A model generated the notes under the pieces. That model was not told where the DNA came from. It did no database searches and was given only the letters and a program-made list of their open reading frames with translations. Below are positions 17,491 to 25,329 of a stretch of 64,000 bases of DNA, piece by piece; within the stretch, counting starts at the first letter, position 1; each line of letters opens with the position of its first letter. Where the stretch lies: positions 1 through 64,000 of the forward strand of contig NZ_JASHIE010000008.1 of assembly GCF_030056655.1 (NCBI RefSeq), written 5' to 3'. Position numbers and translations under genes: made by a program. This DNA comes from Flectobacillus rivi. Lineage in GTDB: Bacteria; Bacteroidota; Bacteroidia; Cytophagales; Spirosomataceae.

Positions 17491-17527
17491 AATGCCTAGG
17501 ATGGTATCAAACCATTTTCGGCATTTT
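17491..17527. terminator. Hairpin terminator in the spacer upstream of yeeE
   Basis: AATGCC and GATGGT pair with ACCAT and GGCATT around a small loop, followed by a T6 tract. It isolates the hypothetical gene at 16794 from the sulfur transporter promoter. Confidence 0.7.
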
Positions 17528-17591
17528 TTATTTCACCCAAGAAAGTAATTCTATCCATTAATAATAGTCTCTTTACAGAAAATTTGCGCTA

Positions 17592-17636
17592 TGTGATAAA
17601 AGTTACATTTAATGCCTTATCATTAAAATAACTTTG
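17592..17636 (+). promoter_or_regulatory. Crp/Fnr-type operator (site D) and -7 box for the YeeE/YedE pair
   Basis: TGTGA-TAAAAG-TTACA lies at 17592-17607 and a perfect TAACTTTG box at 17629-17636. The operator centre is 36.5 bp from the end of the box. The predicted start of transcription, about 17641, leaves a leader of about 245 nt before the first transporter gene. That leader contains three ATAGACAT words and an unconvincing 27-codon frame at 17722-17805. Confidence 0.82.
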
Positions 17637-17885
17637 TATCATCAAAAAAGAATAATCATCTACTCAGTGACGACTTATCTTTATTCTTTTTGAAACTAAA
17701 TATCGCTAACTATTTGTTTAAATGATACTTATGCTATCTACTTCTTCAGATAGACATCTTTTAATTTTCAAGCATTTTTTACAAATAAATTACTCAGCGT
17801 TATAGACATTCTATATTCTTTTAAGAAATTAGAAAATAAAATACTTAATCTATAGACATTATTTATAATTAATTTAAACATAATC

Positions 17886-18458
17886 ATGGAACTACTTGAA
17901 TTCATTAAACAACCGTGGCCTTGGTATGTAGCAGGTCCTTTAATCGGACTCACTGTCCCTACCCTACTATTAATCGGAAATAAATCATTTGGTATATCCT
18001 CATCATTACGACATATCTGTGCAGCCTGTATGCCAGCAGATATACCATTTTTTAAATACAATTGGCGCAAAGAAATCTGGAATTTGGTATTTGTATTGGG
18101 CGTTTTGATTGGTGGTTTTATCGCAACCAATTTCTTAGCGAACCCTAATTCCATTGTGATCAATCCACAAACTATCAAAGATTTAAGTGCCTTAGGGATT
18201 AAAGACTTTAATGGCTTGATGCCTTCAGATATTTTTGCAACTGAAAATATTTTTAGTTTAAAAGGGTTGATATTCTTTGTAATTGGTGGCTTTATGGTAG
18301 GATTTGGCACACGTTGGGCAGGCGGTTGTACATCGGGACATGCCATTATGGGTATCTCTAACTTACAAGTCCCATCAGTCATTGCAACTTGTTGCTTTAT
18401 GGTTGGCGGTTTTGCCTCAACGCACTTGTTATTGCCATTGATATTTAAGTTATTTTAA
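17886..18458 (+). CDS. YeeE/YedE-family sulfur transporter, first half
   Basis: A 190-residue membrane protein with about five hydrophobic segments and the family signature GGCTSGHAIMG (Cys148). In the full-length thiosulfate transporter TsuA (YeeE) such conserved cysteines line the pore. Here the protein is a half-size unit that must pair with the next gene. Related half-size pairs accompany persulfide dioxygenase fusions in the BigR and Pmp loci of Proteobacteria. Import or export of thiosulfate or another reduced sulfur species is therefore likely, but direction and substrate are inference. An additional CAACM motif lies near residue 45. Confidence 0.92.
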   Translation: MELLEFIKQPWPWYVAGPLIGLTVPTLLLIGNKSFGISSSLRHICAACMPADIPFFKYNWRKEIWNLVFVLGVLIGGFIATNFLANPNSIVINPQTIKDLSALGIKDFNGLMPSDIFATENIFSLKGLIFFVIGGFMVGFGTRWAGGCTSGHAIMGISNLQVPSVIATCCFMVGGFASTHLLLPLIFKLF

Positions 18459-18513
18459 AAGGGAACAGGCACAAAGGAGCAAAGGCACAGAGTGTTAAAA
18501 GAGCTATCCCTAT
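18459..18513. repeat. GGCACAAAG family intergenic repeat between transporter halves
   Basis: GGGAACAGGCACAAAGGAGCAAAGGCACAGAG, ending TATCCCT, resembles 8196-8280 in content and ends. It sits inside an apparent operon, so it is presumably transcribed rather than a full stop. Confidence 0.65.
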
Positions 18514-18546
18514 TTCCTCTCATATATTTTCCATAAAAATATTATC

Positions 18547-19044
18547 ATGAAATCGACATTTGAAACTCCGATAGTAGAAAAAGAAGAATTCGTTTGCGAA
18601 GCGCCAAACGACATGAAAACTTCAGAAAGCGGTTTTGCTAATCTAAAATACCTCATCGTAGGAATTATGTTTGGTATCGTTTTCGTAAAAGCAGAGATTA
18701 TTTCTTGGTTCAGAATTCAAGAAATGTTCCGTTTGCAAAGCTTTCACATGTATGGCGTTATTGGTAGCGCTGTGGTGGTAGGTATGATTTCGGTATTTCT
18801 CATCAAAAAATTCAATATCAAAACGATATCAGGAGAAACGGTAGAGTTTCATCCCAAAAAATTCCAACAAGGACAAATCTATGGCGGTTTACTCTTTGGA
18901 TTAGGCTGGGCGATAACTGGTGCTTGTCCAGGGCCATTATTTGCTCAAATTGGTAGCGGTTTTGTAGCAGTACTTGTTACACTTTTGAGTGCTATTGCTG
19001 GCACTTGGACGTATGGATATTTTAAGGAAAAATTACCTAACTAG
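18547..19044 (+). CDS. YeeE/YedE-family sulfur transporter, second half (DUF6691-like)
   Basis: A 165-residue membrane protein with the second-half signature GWAITGACPGPLFAQIGSG (Cys127). About four membrane segments follow a hydrophilic N terminus of about 30 residues that contains one extra cysteine (EFVCEAPND). It should assemble with the protein encoded 88 bp upstream to rebuild a full YeeE/YedE fold. Both genes are followed by a terminator at 19082-19112, closing a two-gene operon driven from operator site D. Confidence 0.9.
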   Translation: MKSTFETPIVEKEEFVCEAPNDMKTSESGFANLKYLIVGIMFGIVFVKAEIISWFRIQEMFRLQSFHMYGVIGSAVVVGMISVFLIKKFNIKTISGETVEFHPKKFQQGQIYGGLLFGLGWAITGACPGPLFAQIGSGFVAVLVTLLSAIAGTWTYGYFKEKLPN

Positions 19045-19081
19045 AGTCAGCAAGACGAAACGTTAAAGTATTATTAGTTAA

Positions 19082-19112
19082 GAGAAAAGCACCCTTGTAA
19101 GGTGCTTTTCTC
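19082..19112. terminator. Intrinsic terminator of the YeeE/YedE operon
   Basis: GAGAAAAGCACC (19082-19093) pairs perfectly with GGTGCTTTTCTC (19101-19112) around a 7-nt loop, followed by TCATTTTAT. Confidence 0.88.
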
Positions 19113-19144
19113 ATTTTATCTATTTTCAAATAACATCTTTGCTA

Positions 19145-19188
19145 TGTAACAAATATCACAGAACATCTTTGTTTATTTATAGAATTTG
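19145..19188 (+). promoter_or_regulatory. Crp/Fnr-type operator (site E) and -7 box for sqr
   Basis: TGTAA-CAAATA-TCACA lies at 19145-19160. The best -7 box is AGAATTTG (19181-19188), or TA-N3-TTTG from 19180. The operator centre is 35.5 bp from its end, one base shorter than at the other four sites. The operator is close behind the yeeE terminator, so sqr has its own start. Confidence 0.78.
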
Positions 19189-19212
19189 CAGAAAAAACCA
19201 AATTTCTGTGCC

Positions 19213-20418
19213 ATGAATAATCAATTCGAAGTTCTTATAGTCGGTGGCGGCAACGCAGGTTTATCTGTTGCAGCACAATTGTTACAAAAAAAATCTGGAT
19301 TATCTATTGGTATCGTTGAGCCATCAGAGAAACACTATTATCAACCGGCATGGACCTTGGTGGGTGCTGGCGAGTTTGATATTGCCGAAACTGAAAAGAA
19401 CGAGAAGGATTATATTCCAGCAGGAAGTACATGGATTAAAGATGCTGTAGCAACCTTTGAGCCAGAGCAAAATCAAGTGACCTGTAAAAGCGGAGCGAAA
19501 TATACCTACAAGATTTTGATAGTAGCCCCAGGCATCCAGATTGATTGGCAAAAAATCAAGGGTTTAAACGATACACTCGGTAAAAATGAGGTAACGAGTA
19601 ATTACTCATTTGATGTAGCTCCATATACGTGGGAGCTTATCAAAAACTTCAAAGGCGGTGTTGCTGTTTTTACCAACCCGAGTACTGCCATTAAATGCGG
19701 TGGAGCACCCCACAAAATCATGTATCTGGCTTGTGATTATTGGCGCAAAAAAGGTATTCTCGACCAGTGCGAAGTACACTATATATCAGGCGCTGGTGTA
19801 ATATTTGGCGTAAAGGAATATGCCCAAACATTAGAAAAAGTTGTAGAAGACAATCATATTCTTACGCATTTTGGCGCTAATACCGTAGCAATTGACGGAA
19901 AAAGCAAAACCGTTTTATATGAACAAAAAAATGCAGAGGGAGAAATTGTTCAGAAAAGTCTGAACTTCGATATGTGTCATGCGGTGCCTCCACAAAGTGC
20001 CCCTGATTTTATCAAAAAAAGTCCTTTAGCTGATCCTAACAATGCTTTAGGATATGTTGAAATCAACAAAAATACGATGCAACATAGTCGTTATTCTAAC
20101 ATTTTCGCCCTTGGTGACTGTACCAATGCTCCCTGTAGCAAAACGGGGGCTGCTATCCGCAAACAAGCTCCTGTAGTTGTCGAGAATACACTGAGAGTAT
20201 TGGCACAACAAACTCCTACTGCCGAATATACGGGCTACAGCGCTTGCCCAATCCCAACGCAATATGGCAAACTAATGCTAGCGGAGTTTGACTACAGTAA
20301 CACACCAAAAATGACCTTCCCTTTTGACCAAGCAAAACCACGCTGGACGATGTGGCTACTCAAAAAATATGTTTTACCGTGGTTGTATTGGAATAGAATT
20401 TTGACAGGAAAAGCTTAA
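19213..20418 (+). CDS. sqr: Sulfide:quinone oxidoreductase
   Basis: A 401-residue FAD enzyme of the disulfide-reductase superfamily. The dinucleotide motif GGGNAG is at residues about 11-16 and the second FAD motif is FALGDCTNAPCSKTG. Candidate redox cysteines are Cys162 (IKCGGAPHK), Cys303 and Cys308; SQR uses two of them to take sulfide sulfur as persulfide while electrons pass through FAD to the quinone pool. The C terminus has the amphipathic KKYVLPWLYWNRI region expected to sit on the membrane. It resembles the human SQOR/type II branch. The ATG at 19213 is chosen over the TTG at 19186, which overlaps the -7 box. It supplies persulfide to the CstB-like enzymes. Confidence 0.93.
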   Translation: MNNQFEVLIVGGGNAGLSVAAQLLQKKSGLSIGIVEPSEKHYYQPAWTLVGAGEFDIAETEKNEKDYIPAGSTWIKDAVATFEPEQNQVTCKSGAKYTYKILIVAPGIQIDWQKIKGLNDTLGKNEVTSNYSFDVAPYTWELIKNFKGGVAVFTNPSTAIKCGGAPHKIMYLACDYWRKKGILDQCEVHYISGAGVIFGVKEYAQTLEKVVEDNHILTHFGANTVAIDGKSKTVLYEQKNAEGEIVQKSLNFDMCHAVPPQSAPDFIKKSPLADPNNALGYVEINKNTMQHSRYSNIFALGDCTNAPCSKTGAAIRKQAPVVVENTLRVLAQQTPTAEYTGYSACPIPTQYGKLMLAEFDYSNTPKMTFPFDQAKPRWTMWLLKKYVLPWLYWNRILTGKA

Positions 20419-20439
20419 TAACCTAACCCTTTATTTTCA

Positions 20440-20477
20440 AGCCAAAGAAGATAGTTCACAACTACCCTTCTTTGGCT
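20440..20477. terminator. Intrinsic terminator of sqr
   Basis: AGCCAAAGAAG (20440-20450) pairs with CTTCTTTGGCT (20467-20477) in an 11-bp perfect stem with a 16-nt loop. It separates sqr from the regulator gene. Confidence 0.85.
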
Positions 20478-20583
20478 TATTTCATATCAAACCTTGACAA
20501 AGTATATTGATAGTAATTCATATATTGATATATTATTGTATCTTGTCAAACATTATCCCCAACTTAAAATAGACACACTTAAC

Positions 20584-21213
20584 ATGAATTTATCTTTTGT
20601 AAAGGAGAAATTTATAGGCATATTCGAGAAAGGATTGCTCGATGAATTAGAACAAATAGGAAATTACATGGAACTCGATGAAGGTCATGTAATTATGCGT
20701 CCTGGAGGCTATATCCGCACTGTACCAATTGTACTGAGTGGTTCCATCAAAATCCTCCGCCCCGACGATGAAGGACGAGAAGCGCTGCTTTATTATTTGG
20801 GAGGAATGGACTCGTGCGCTATGTCATTGAGTTGCTGTCTTGATCGTAAGCAAAGTGAAATATTAGCTGTTACAGAAGAGAAGACAACGCTTATCACTAT
20901 ACCAGTCGAAAAAGTAGAAGAATGGATGTGTAAATACAGTACTTGGAAACAGTTTGTATTCTTGACCTATCAGCGTCGTTTTGAGGATTTACTCAATGCC
21001 ATTGATGAGATTGCATTTCATAAACTCGACGAACGTTTACTCAACTTGTTGCAACGCAAAAGCAAGCAAAGTAAAAGTTCTATCATCAATATCACACATG
21101 AAGTTTTGGCTGGTGAACTCGCTACCTCACGTGAGGTGGTATCTCGTTTGTTGAAACAATTAGAAAAAATAGGAAAAGTAAAACTCTCCAGAAATAAAAT
21201 AGAGCTTTGTTAA
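20584..21213 (+). CDS. Crp/Fnr-family transcriptional regulator, likely sulfide/persulfide responsive
   Basis: A 209-residue protein with an N-terminal cyclic-nucleotide-binding-like barrel (residues about 20-120) and a C-terminal helix-turn-helix (about 160-205) carrying the recognition sequence ELATSREVVSRLLKQLE. The barrel lacks the cAMP-binding RE-S signature. It has instead four cysteines, Cys78, Cys84, Cys85 and Cys116, suited to thiol-based sensing. The start at 20584 (MNLSFVKEKF) gives the family length; the upstream TTG at 20494 is in AT-rich DNA. Five nearby Crp-type operators control the sulfur genes, so this is their probable activator. No such operator precedes its own gene. Confidence 0.9.
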   Translation: MNLSFVKEKFIGIFEKGLLDELEQIGNYMELDEGHVIMRPGGYIRTVPIVLSGSIKILRPDDEGREALLYYLGGMDSCAMSLSCCLDRKQSEILAVTEEKTTLITIPVEKVEEWMCKYSTWKQFVFLTYQRRFEDLLNAIDEIAFHKLDERLLNLLQRKSKQSKSSIINITHEVLAGELATSREVVSRLLKQLEKIGKVKLSRNKIELC

Positions 21214-21734
21214 ATGACAATCTGATTTTGGTTATTAGTCTTCTTCAATTTGCCAATTCTCGTATATTCTAATACCTGCCACTATCATCAAACTTGTCTG
21301 AGTGACCTAACCTAACTTGCTCAATGCAATGCACTTGAGACAAGATGGGTATGTTCTATTGCAAGATTTTAGCCCATAGAGATTGAAGTTTTAATATTTT
21401 TCCTGAAATGATTTAAACCATTTTATCTTAAGATTGTCAGAAAAATAATTAGATGATAAAAGCCTAGGATACAGGGAATAGACTTAAAAAAATAACCAAA
21501 CTCCTTGACAAATTAAAAGATTGGTATTATCATTGCATCACGAATAACTGTTCAGTGATATTCTTCAGTTAAGCTCCTTACTAATAATTGCTTAACAATT
21601 ATCTTCCACCTCGTACCAGATTTCCGAATTTTAATTGTAACATTTATCATCTTGTTGTACGACTGTAAAGACGACTTAACCACCATTTTCCTGTAAGGCT
21701 CTTTTCATTACTATCAGCCTTATTTTTTACTCGT
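21214..21734. other. Spacer with candidate rho promoter and long leader
   Basis: In this 521-bp spacer a TTGA (21505-21508) and a TATCATTG box (21528-21535, one mismatch to TAnnTTTG), 20 bp apart, form a plausible rho promoter. That gives a leader of about 195 nt. Rho commonly controls its own leader, but I see no defined hairpin. A weak TGTAA-N6-TCATC word lies at 21636-21651. I see no gene here. Confidence 0.45.
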
Positions 21735-23489
21735 ATGTATACTATTGAAGAATTAGAGTTTAAGCTCGTATCGGAGCTTCGTGAACTTGCTCAAAAATTA
21801 AATATCAACAATACAATTGACCTACCAAAAAAAGAACTCATCTATAAAATATTTGACCAGCAGGTAAAAGGTAACACCCCGTTATCGACTCCTGCAATTA
21901 GCGATGCTATGGAAAATGAACAAAAACCAGAGAGAAAAGTGAGGAAAGACACAGCCCCTGCTTCAGACAGCCCACGCCCAAAAAGACAACGTATTCAAAA
22001 AGTTGATAATCCTGTAGCAGAAGCCAACACAATCGCAAAAGCAGAACCAATTACTAAATCGGAACCTGCTTTAAAGGAAACTACCGTCAGAACAAGAACC
22101 GCTAAAGAGCCTAAAGCCAAAACTGAAGCGGTAGAAGATATTATCTTTGATTTTGATGAAGACCCAATTGTTATCGATTTGCCAGAAGATGTAGAAAACG
22201 AATTTGCTGACATCGATACTTCTTTTATCACAACAGGAGGTGAAGATTTTGATTTAGGTTTTAAACAAGATCCCCCAACAGATATTCGTCCTGAAGGCAA
22301 CAAACCGAACACTGCGCCAAATACTGCTGCTACTGTTCGTAAACCTATCTATAATCAAGCTATCCGTGAATTTGACGGTATCATCGAAAACGAAGGTGTA
22401 CTCGAAATCATGCAAGATGGTGGATATGGTTTCTTGAGATCGGCTGATTATAATTATTTGGCTTCTCCAGATGATATCTATGTATCGCCTTCTCAAATCA
22501 AGCTTTTTGGCCTTAAAACGGGTGATACCGTTCGTGGAGCGATTCGTCCTCCTAAAGAAGGTGAAAAATACTTTGCCCTTTTAAGAGTAGAGTCTGTCAA
22601 CGGTAAAACTACCGAAGAAATTCGTGATCGTATTCCTTTCGAATACCTAACGCCGTTGTTTCCTGATGAAAAATTAAACCTTTCATCAAGAGGAGACCAA
22701 TACTCAACTCGTATTCTTGACTTATTTGCGCCAATTGGTAAAGGTCAGCGTGGTATGATTGTAGCACAGCCCAAAACTGGTAAAACAGTCTTGTTGAAAG
22801 AAATTGCTAATGCTATTGCCAAAAATCACCCTGAAGTATATTTGCTAATTTTATTGATAGATGAACGTCCTGAAGAGGTTACAGATATGCAACGTAGTGT
22901 TCGTGCAGAAGTAATTTCCTCTACGTTCGACGAACAAGCTGAACGCCATGTAAAGGTTGCGAGTATCGTTCTAGAGAAAGCAAAACGTATGGTTGAATGT
23001 GGTCATGACGTTGTTATTCTTCTCGACTCTATCACTCGTTTGGCTCGTGCGTATAATACCGTCGTTCCATCGTCAGGTAAAATCTTATCGGGTGGTGTGG
23101 ATGCCAATGCGCTTCACAAACCAAAACGTTTCTTCGGTGCCGCTCGTAATGTTGAAAATGGTGGTTCATTAACGATTATTGCAACAGCCCTTATCGATAC
23201 AGGTTCGAAAATGGACGAAGTTATTTTCGAAGAATTTAAAGGTACTGGTAACATGGAATTGCAACTCGACCGTAAGTTATCTAACCGTCGTATGTTCCCT
23301 GCTATCGACGTGCCTGCTTCTGGTACTCGTCGCGAAGACTTACTCATGGACAAAGAAACACTACAACGTGTTTGGATTTTGCGCAAGCACATGAGCGACA
23401 TGAACTCGGTAGAGGCAATGGACTTCTTGTTACAACAAATGAGAAATACCCGCAGCAACGAAGAGTTTTTAGCTTCGATGAATCGCTAA
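21735..23489 (+). CDS. rho: Transcription termination factor Rho
   Basis: A 584-residue hexameric RNA helicase. The order is a Rho N-terminal helical domain (residues 1 to about 45), a long Lys/Glu/Ala/Asp-rich low-complexity insertion (about 50-210), the cold-shock-like RNA-binding domain (GVLEIMQDGGYGFLRS, about 225-300), and the RecA-type motor with the P-loop PKTGKT (346-351) and LLIDERPEEV. The C-terminal part holds the Q- and R-loop region (FGAARNVENGGSLTI). The insertion makes it about 165 residues longer than E. coli Rho (419), as is usual in Bacteroidota. It is monocistronic with an exceptionally strong terminator. Confidence 0.98.
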   Translation: MYTIEELEFKLVSELRELAQKLNINNTIDLPKKELIYKIFDQQVKGNTPLSTPAISDAMENEQKPERKVRKDTAPASDSPRPKRQRIQKVDNPVAEANTIAKAEPITKSEPALKETTVRTRTAKEPKAKTEAVEDIIFDFDEDPIVIDLPEDVENEFADIDTSFITTGGEDFDLGFKQDPPTDIRPEGNKPNTAPNTAATVRKPIYNQAIREFDGIIENEGVLEIMQDGGYGFLRSADYNYLASPDDIYVSPSQIKLFGLKTGDTVRGAIRPPKEGEKYFALLRVESVNGKTTEEIRDRIPFEYLTPLFPDEKLNLSSRGDQYSTRILDLFAPIGKGQRGMIVAQPKTGKTVLLKEIANAIAKNHPEVYLLILLIDERPEEVTDMQRSVRAEVISSTFDEQAERHVKVASIVLEKAKRMVECGHDVVILLDSITRLARAYNTVVPSSGKILSGGVDANALHKPKRFFGAARNVENGGSLTIIATALIDTGSKMDEVIFEEFKGTGNMELQLDRKLSNRRMFPAIDVPASGTRREDLLMDKETLQRVWILRKHMSDMNSVEAMDFLLQQMRNTRSNEEFLASMNR

Positions 23490-23511
23490 TAGATTATCTC
23501 CGTATATATTC

Positions 23512-23580
23512 AAAAGCATTTGCTCTAGACATAATAAGTGTTTATACTTATTATGTCTAGAGCAAATGCTTTTTGTTTTT
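23512..23580 (+). terminator. Very strong intrinsic terminator of rho
   Basis: A perfect 28-bp stem joins 23512-23539 to 23546-23573 with only six bases in the loop, followed by a T-rich tract to 23580. It begins 22 bp after the rho stop codon. Confidence 0.92.
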
Positions 23581-23728
23581 CTTCTCCTGTATGCCTTTCT
23601 GAGCCTATTTCCTATTCGTAAATAATTGTAATCATACATTCAAAAACTGTTTGTTATTTAAAATCGCCTGTTCATTGCATTTATCGTGCTGTTCATATCT
23701 CCGCTATTTTTTCAAAACATAAACTGAG

Positions 23729-23945
23729 TACCTTTGAATCAATAATCACAAGCACGTCATAGCTCTTTGATTCAATGGCGGGAATTAAAGAAGCCTCATG
23801 AGCATAGTGTTAATGTCGAGTCACTCAAACAGTCCATAAATTAGTCTATGAGCTAATATGCTTGAGTGCTTCCCAAAAGCTAATCACAAATTAGGACATC
23901 CAGTGCACAGGATCTTCTAATTTTTGATTAGCTTTTTTTATGATC
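23729..23945 (+). ncRNA. Candidate structured small RNA with own promoter and terminator
   Basis: A perfect TACCTTTG promoter box (23729-23736) predicts a transcript from about 23741. The transcript folds: GAAGC-CTCA-tg-AGCATA pairs with TATGCT-TGAG-t-GCTTC (roughly 23790-23806 with 23857-23872), and an outer TAGCTCTTTG can pair with CAAAAGCTA. The internal bubble encloses a TTAG/CTAA hairpin. It ends in a long terminator in which AAAAGCTAATCA pairs with TGATTAGCTTTT before T7. There is no open frame, and the next gene is on the opposite strand. The rod-like shape and length of about 200 nt are 6S-like, but I cannot assign a family. Confidence 0.55.
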
Positions 23946-23963
23946 CTTACTTTAAAACAACAA

Positions 23964-23999
23964 AAAAGCCTGCCATCTCGATAAGGACGACAGGCTTTA
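23964..23999. terminator. Intrinsic terminator of the sigma/barrel operon
   Basis: AAAGCCTG and CAGGCTTT pair around an 18-nt loop. On the minus strand a T-rich tract follows, just after the gene ending at 24031. Confidence 0.75.
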
Positions 24000-24030
24000 G
24001 CCTCTATCTAAAATTCAAAATGATTCTTTC

Positions 24031-25329
24031 TTAAAAAGTGTAATTCAACTTCAACTCCCCTCCTAATCCATAATCTTTACGATAATTCACACTTTTTTGT
24101 TCGAAAATATAAGTTGGTGTCAGTTGGATCGAGAAATTATTAAAACGCTTCTCCATGCCCAATGAAACCACATAATTGTTGAACAATTTGGTCTCTATTG
24201 ACGAATTGACATTATTGACAGTTTGTTCAATATTTTTATCTCTAAAATCAAAATCTACTCTTCTGGTACCAGAAATATCTAAGTCTGTTCCTACCTTCCC
24301 AAGTAGATAAAAATCGCTCTTTAACGGCAAATAATAGCCAATTCGGATTGGAACTTGTACCAGTGTACTTTGTTCCTCAATGTTCTTGATTGGTGAACCA
24401 AATGGAATTTTAGGAGCAAAATTTACTCTAAAATCAAAATCGTTGCGCATTTTAAAATGATCGTCATTTGGATAACGCTGTACAGCTAATTGCGAATATT
24501 GAATACCCGCAGTGATACTCAAACGCTTATCCAAAAATAACTCTACATGTGCTCCAACACCCAATTGCGCTTTTGATACCACACCTCCAACACCAGCGCG
24601 CACATAGGCATCGGCTAGCGAGAAGCGCATTCGTTGTGGACCTTGCGTGGTATCTTCAGGTTCGTAATAAGTAAAATTAGTCTTCGAAATCTGAGCCTTG
24701 GTATCGGCTGAGTCCAATTTCCATGTTTTGGACTTCAACTTATGCCAATCTGGAATAGCCAAATTTTTCGCAATCGATTCTTCAGATTCATCAGCACTCC
24801 TAACAATCAAGTTTCCTTGGCTATCTCTTTCAGTATTTCCAATCGCAGTTTGCCCTTTGTGTAAAGAACCCTGATGAGCCACCTGCCAGTCACCTGAGCT
24901 AAAGTCAGCTTCAGTTGATGAATGCTTCTCCACATTCAATCGTTGAACAGAGGCTTTCAATTGTTTTTCTTGGTTTTGGCTAGTACTTAAAGCAAGAGCT
25001 AATTCAACATTTTTTTGTTCTTGTTGTTCTACTTGCTGGGCTAGCATTTGCTTTTCCACCAAAAGGCTATCCTTTGTTTCTGTTACTGAAATTAATTGTT
25101 GCTGTAAATCTTTTTTTGCATAGTATTGGGTTAAGGTGGTAAAAAGTAGACTCACAATCGTAATGCTAGCGGCAATATACATTGCTTGTTTGCTCACAAG
25201 TACTTTCCAGTATGGTACTTGGTGGGCTTGAGCGAAAGCTTGGAATTTGTCCCAATCTTCCTCCTGAAAAGTGGGCTGAATTCCATCAAGTTTTTTCTTG
25301 ATAGAATCATCAAATTGATCAGTTTTCAT
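24031..25329 (-). CDS. Membrane-anchored beta-barrel protein, partner of the ECF sigma factor
   Basis: A 432-residue protein. The N terminus is cytoplasmic (about 45 residues with FQEEDWDKF), then comes one membrane segment (about 47-67), a Gln/Lys/Glu-rich coiled coil (about 70-125), a linker, and a C-terminal domain with alternating strands like an outer-membrane porin-family barrel, ending KLNYTF. Its start overlaps the sigma factor stop by 11 bp, so translation is coupled. The layout suggests it senses or spans the envelope and holds the sigma factor through its N terminus, acting like an anti-sigma factor. That function is inference; no zinc-binding anti-sigma motif is visible. Confidence 0.72.
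   Translation of the reverse strand: MKTDQFDDSIKKKLDGIQPTFQEEDWDKFQAFAQAHQVPYWKVLVSKQAMYIAASITIVSLLFTTLTQYYAKKDLQQQLISVTETKDSLLVEKQMLAQQVEQQEQKNVELALALSTSQNQEKQLKASVQRLNVEKHSSTEADFSSGDWQVAHQGSLHKGQTAIGNTERDSQGNLIVRSADESEESIAKNLAIPDWHKLKSKTWKLDSADTKAQISKTNFTYYEPEDTTQGPQRMRFSLADAYVRAGVGGVVSKAQLGVGAHVELFLDKRLSITAGIQYSQLAVQRYPNDDHFKMRNDFDFRVNFAPKIPFGSPIKNIEEQSTLVQVPIRIGYYLPLKSDFYLLGKVGTDLDISGTRRVDFDFRDKNIEQTVNNVNSSIETKLFNNYVVSLGMEKRFNNFSIQLTPTYIFEQKSVNYRKDYGLGGELKLNYTF

Noticed and set aside
17722..17805. 27-codon frame in the leader of the transporter operon
   Set aside because: It has no ribosome-binding support and no recognisable peptide pattern; it is mentioned only as part of the long leader.
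17768..18382. A 204-codon open frame on the minus strand across the YeeE gene
   Set aside because: The plus-strand YeeE/YedE gene has the family signature and an operator; the antisense translation is Pro/Ile/Lys-rich without motifs.
21636..21651. TGTAA-CATTTA-TCATC upstream of rho
   Set aside because: The right half fits poorly and no TAnnTTTG box lies at the right distance; chance in AT-rich DNA is more likely.
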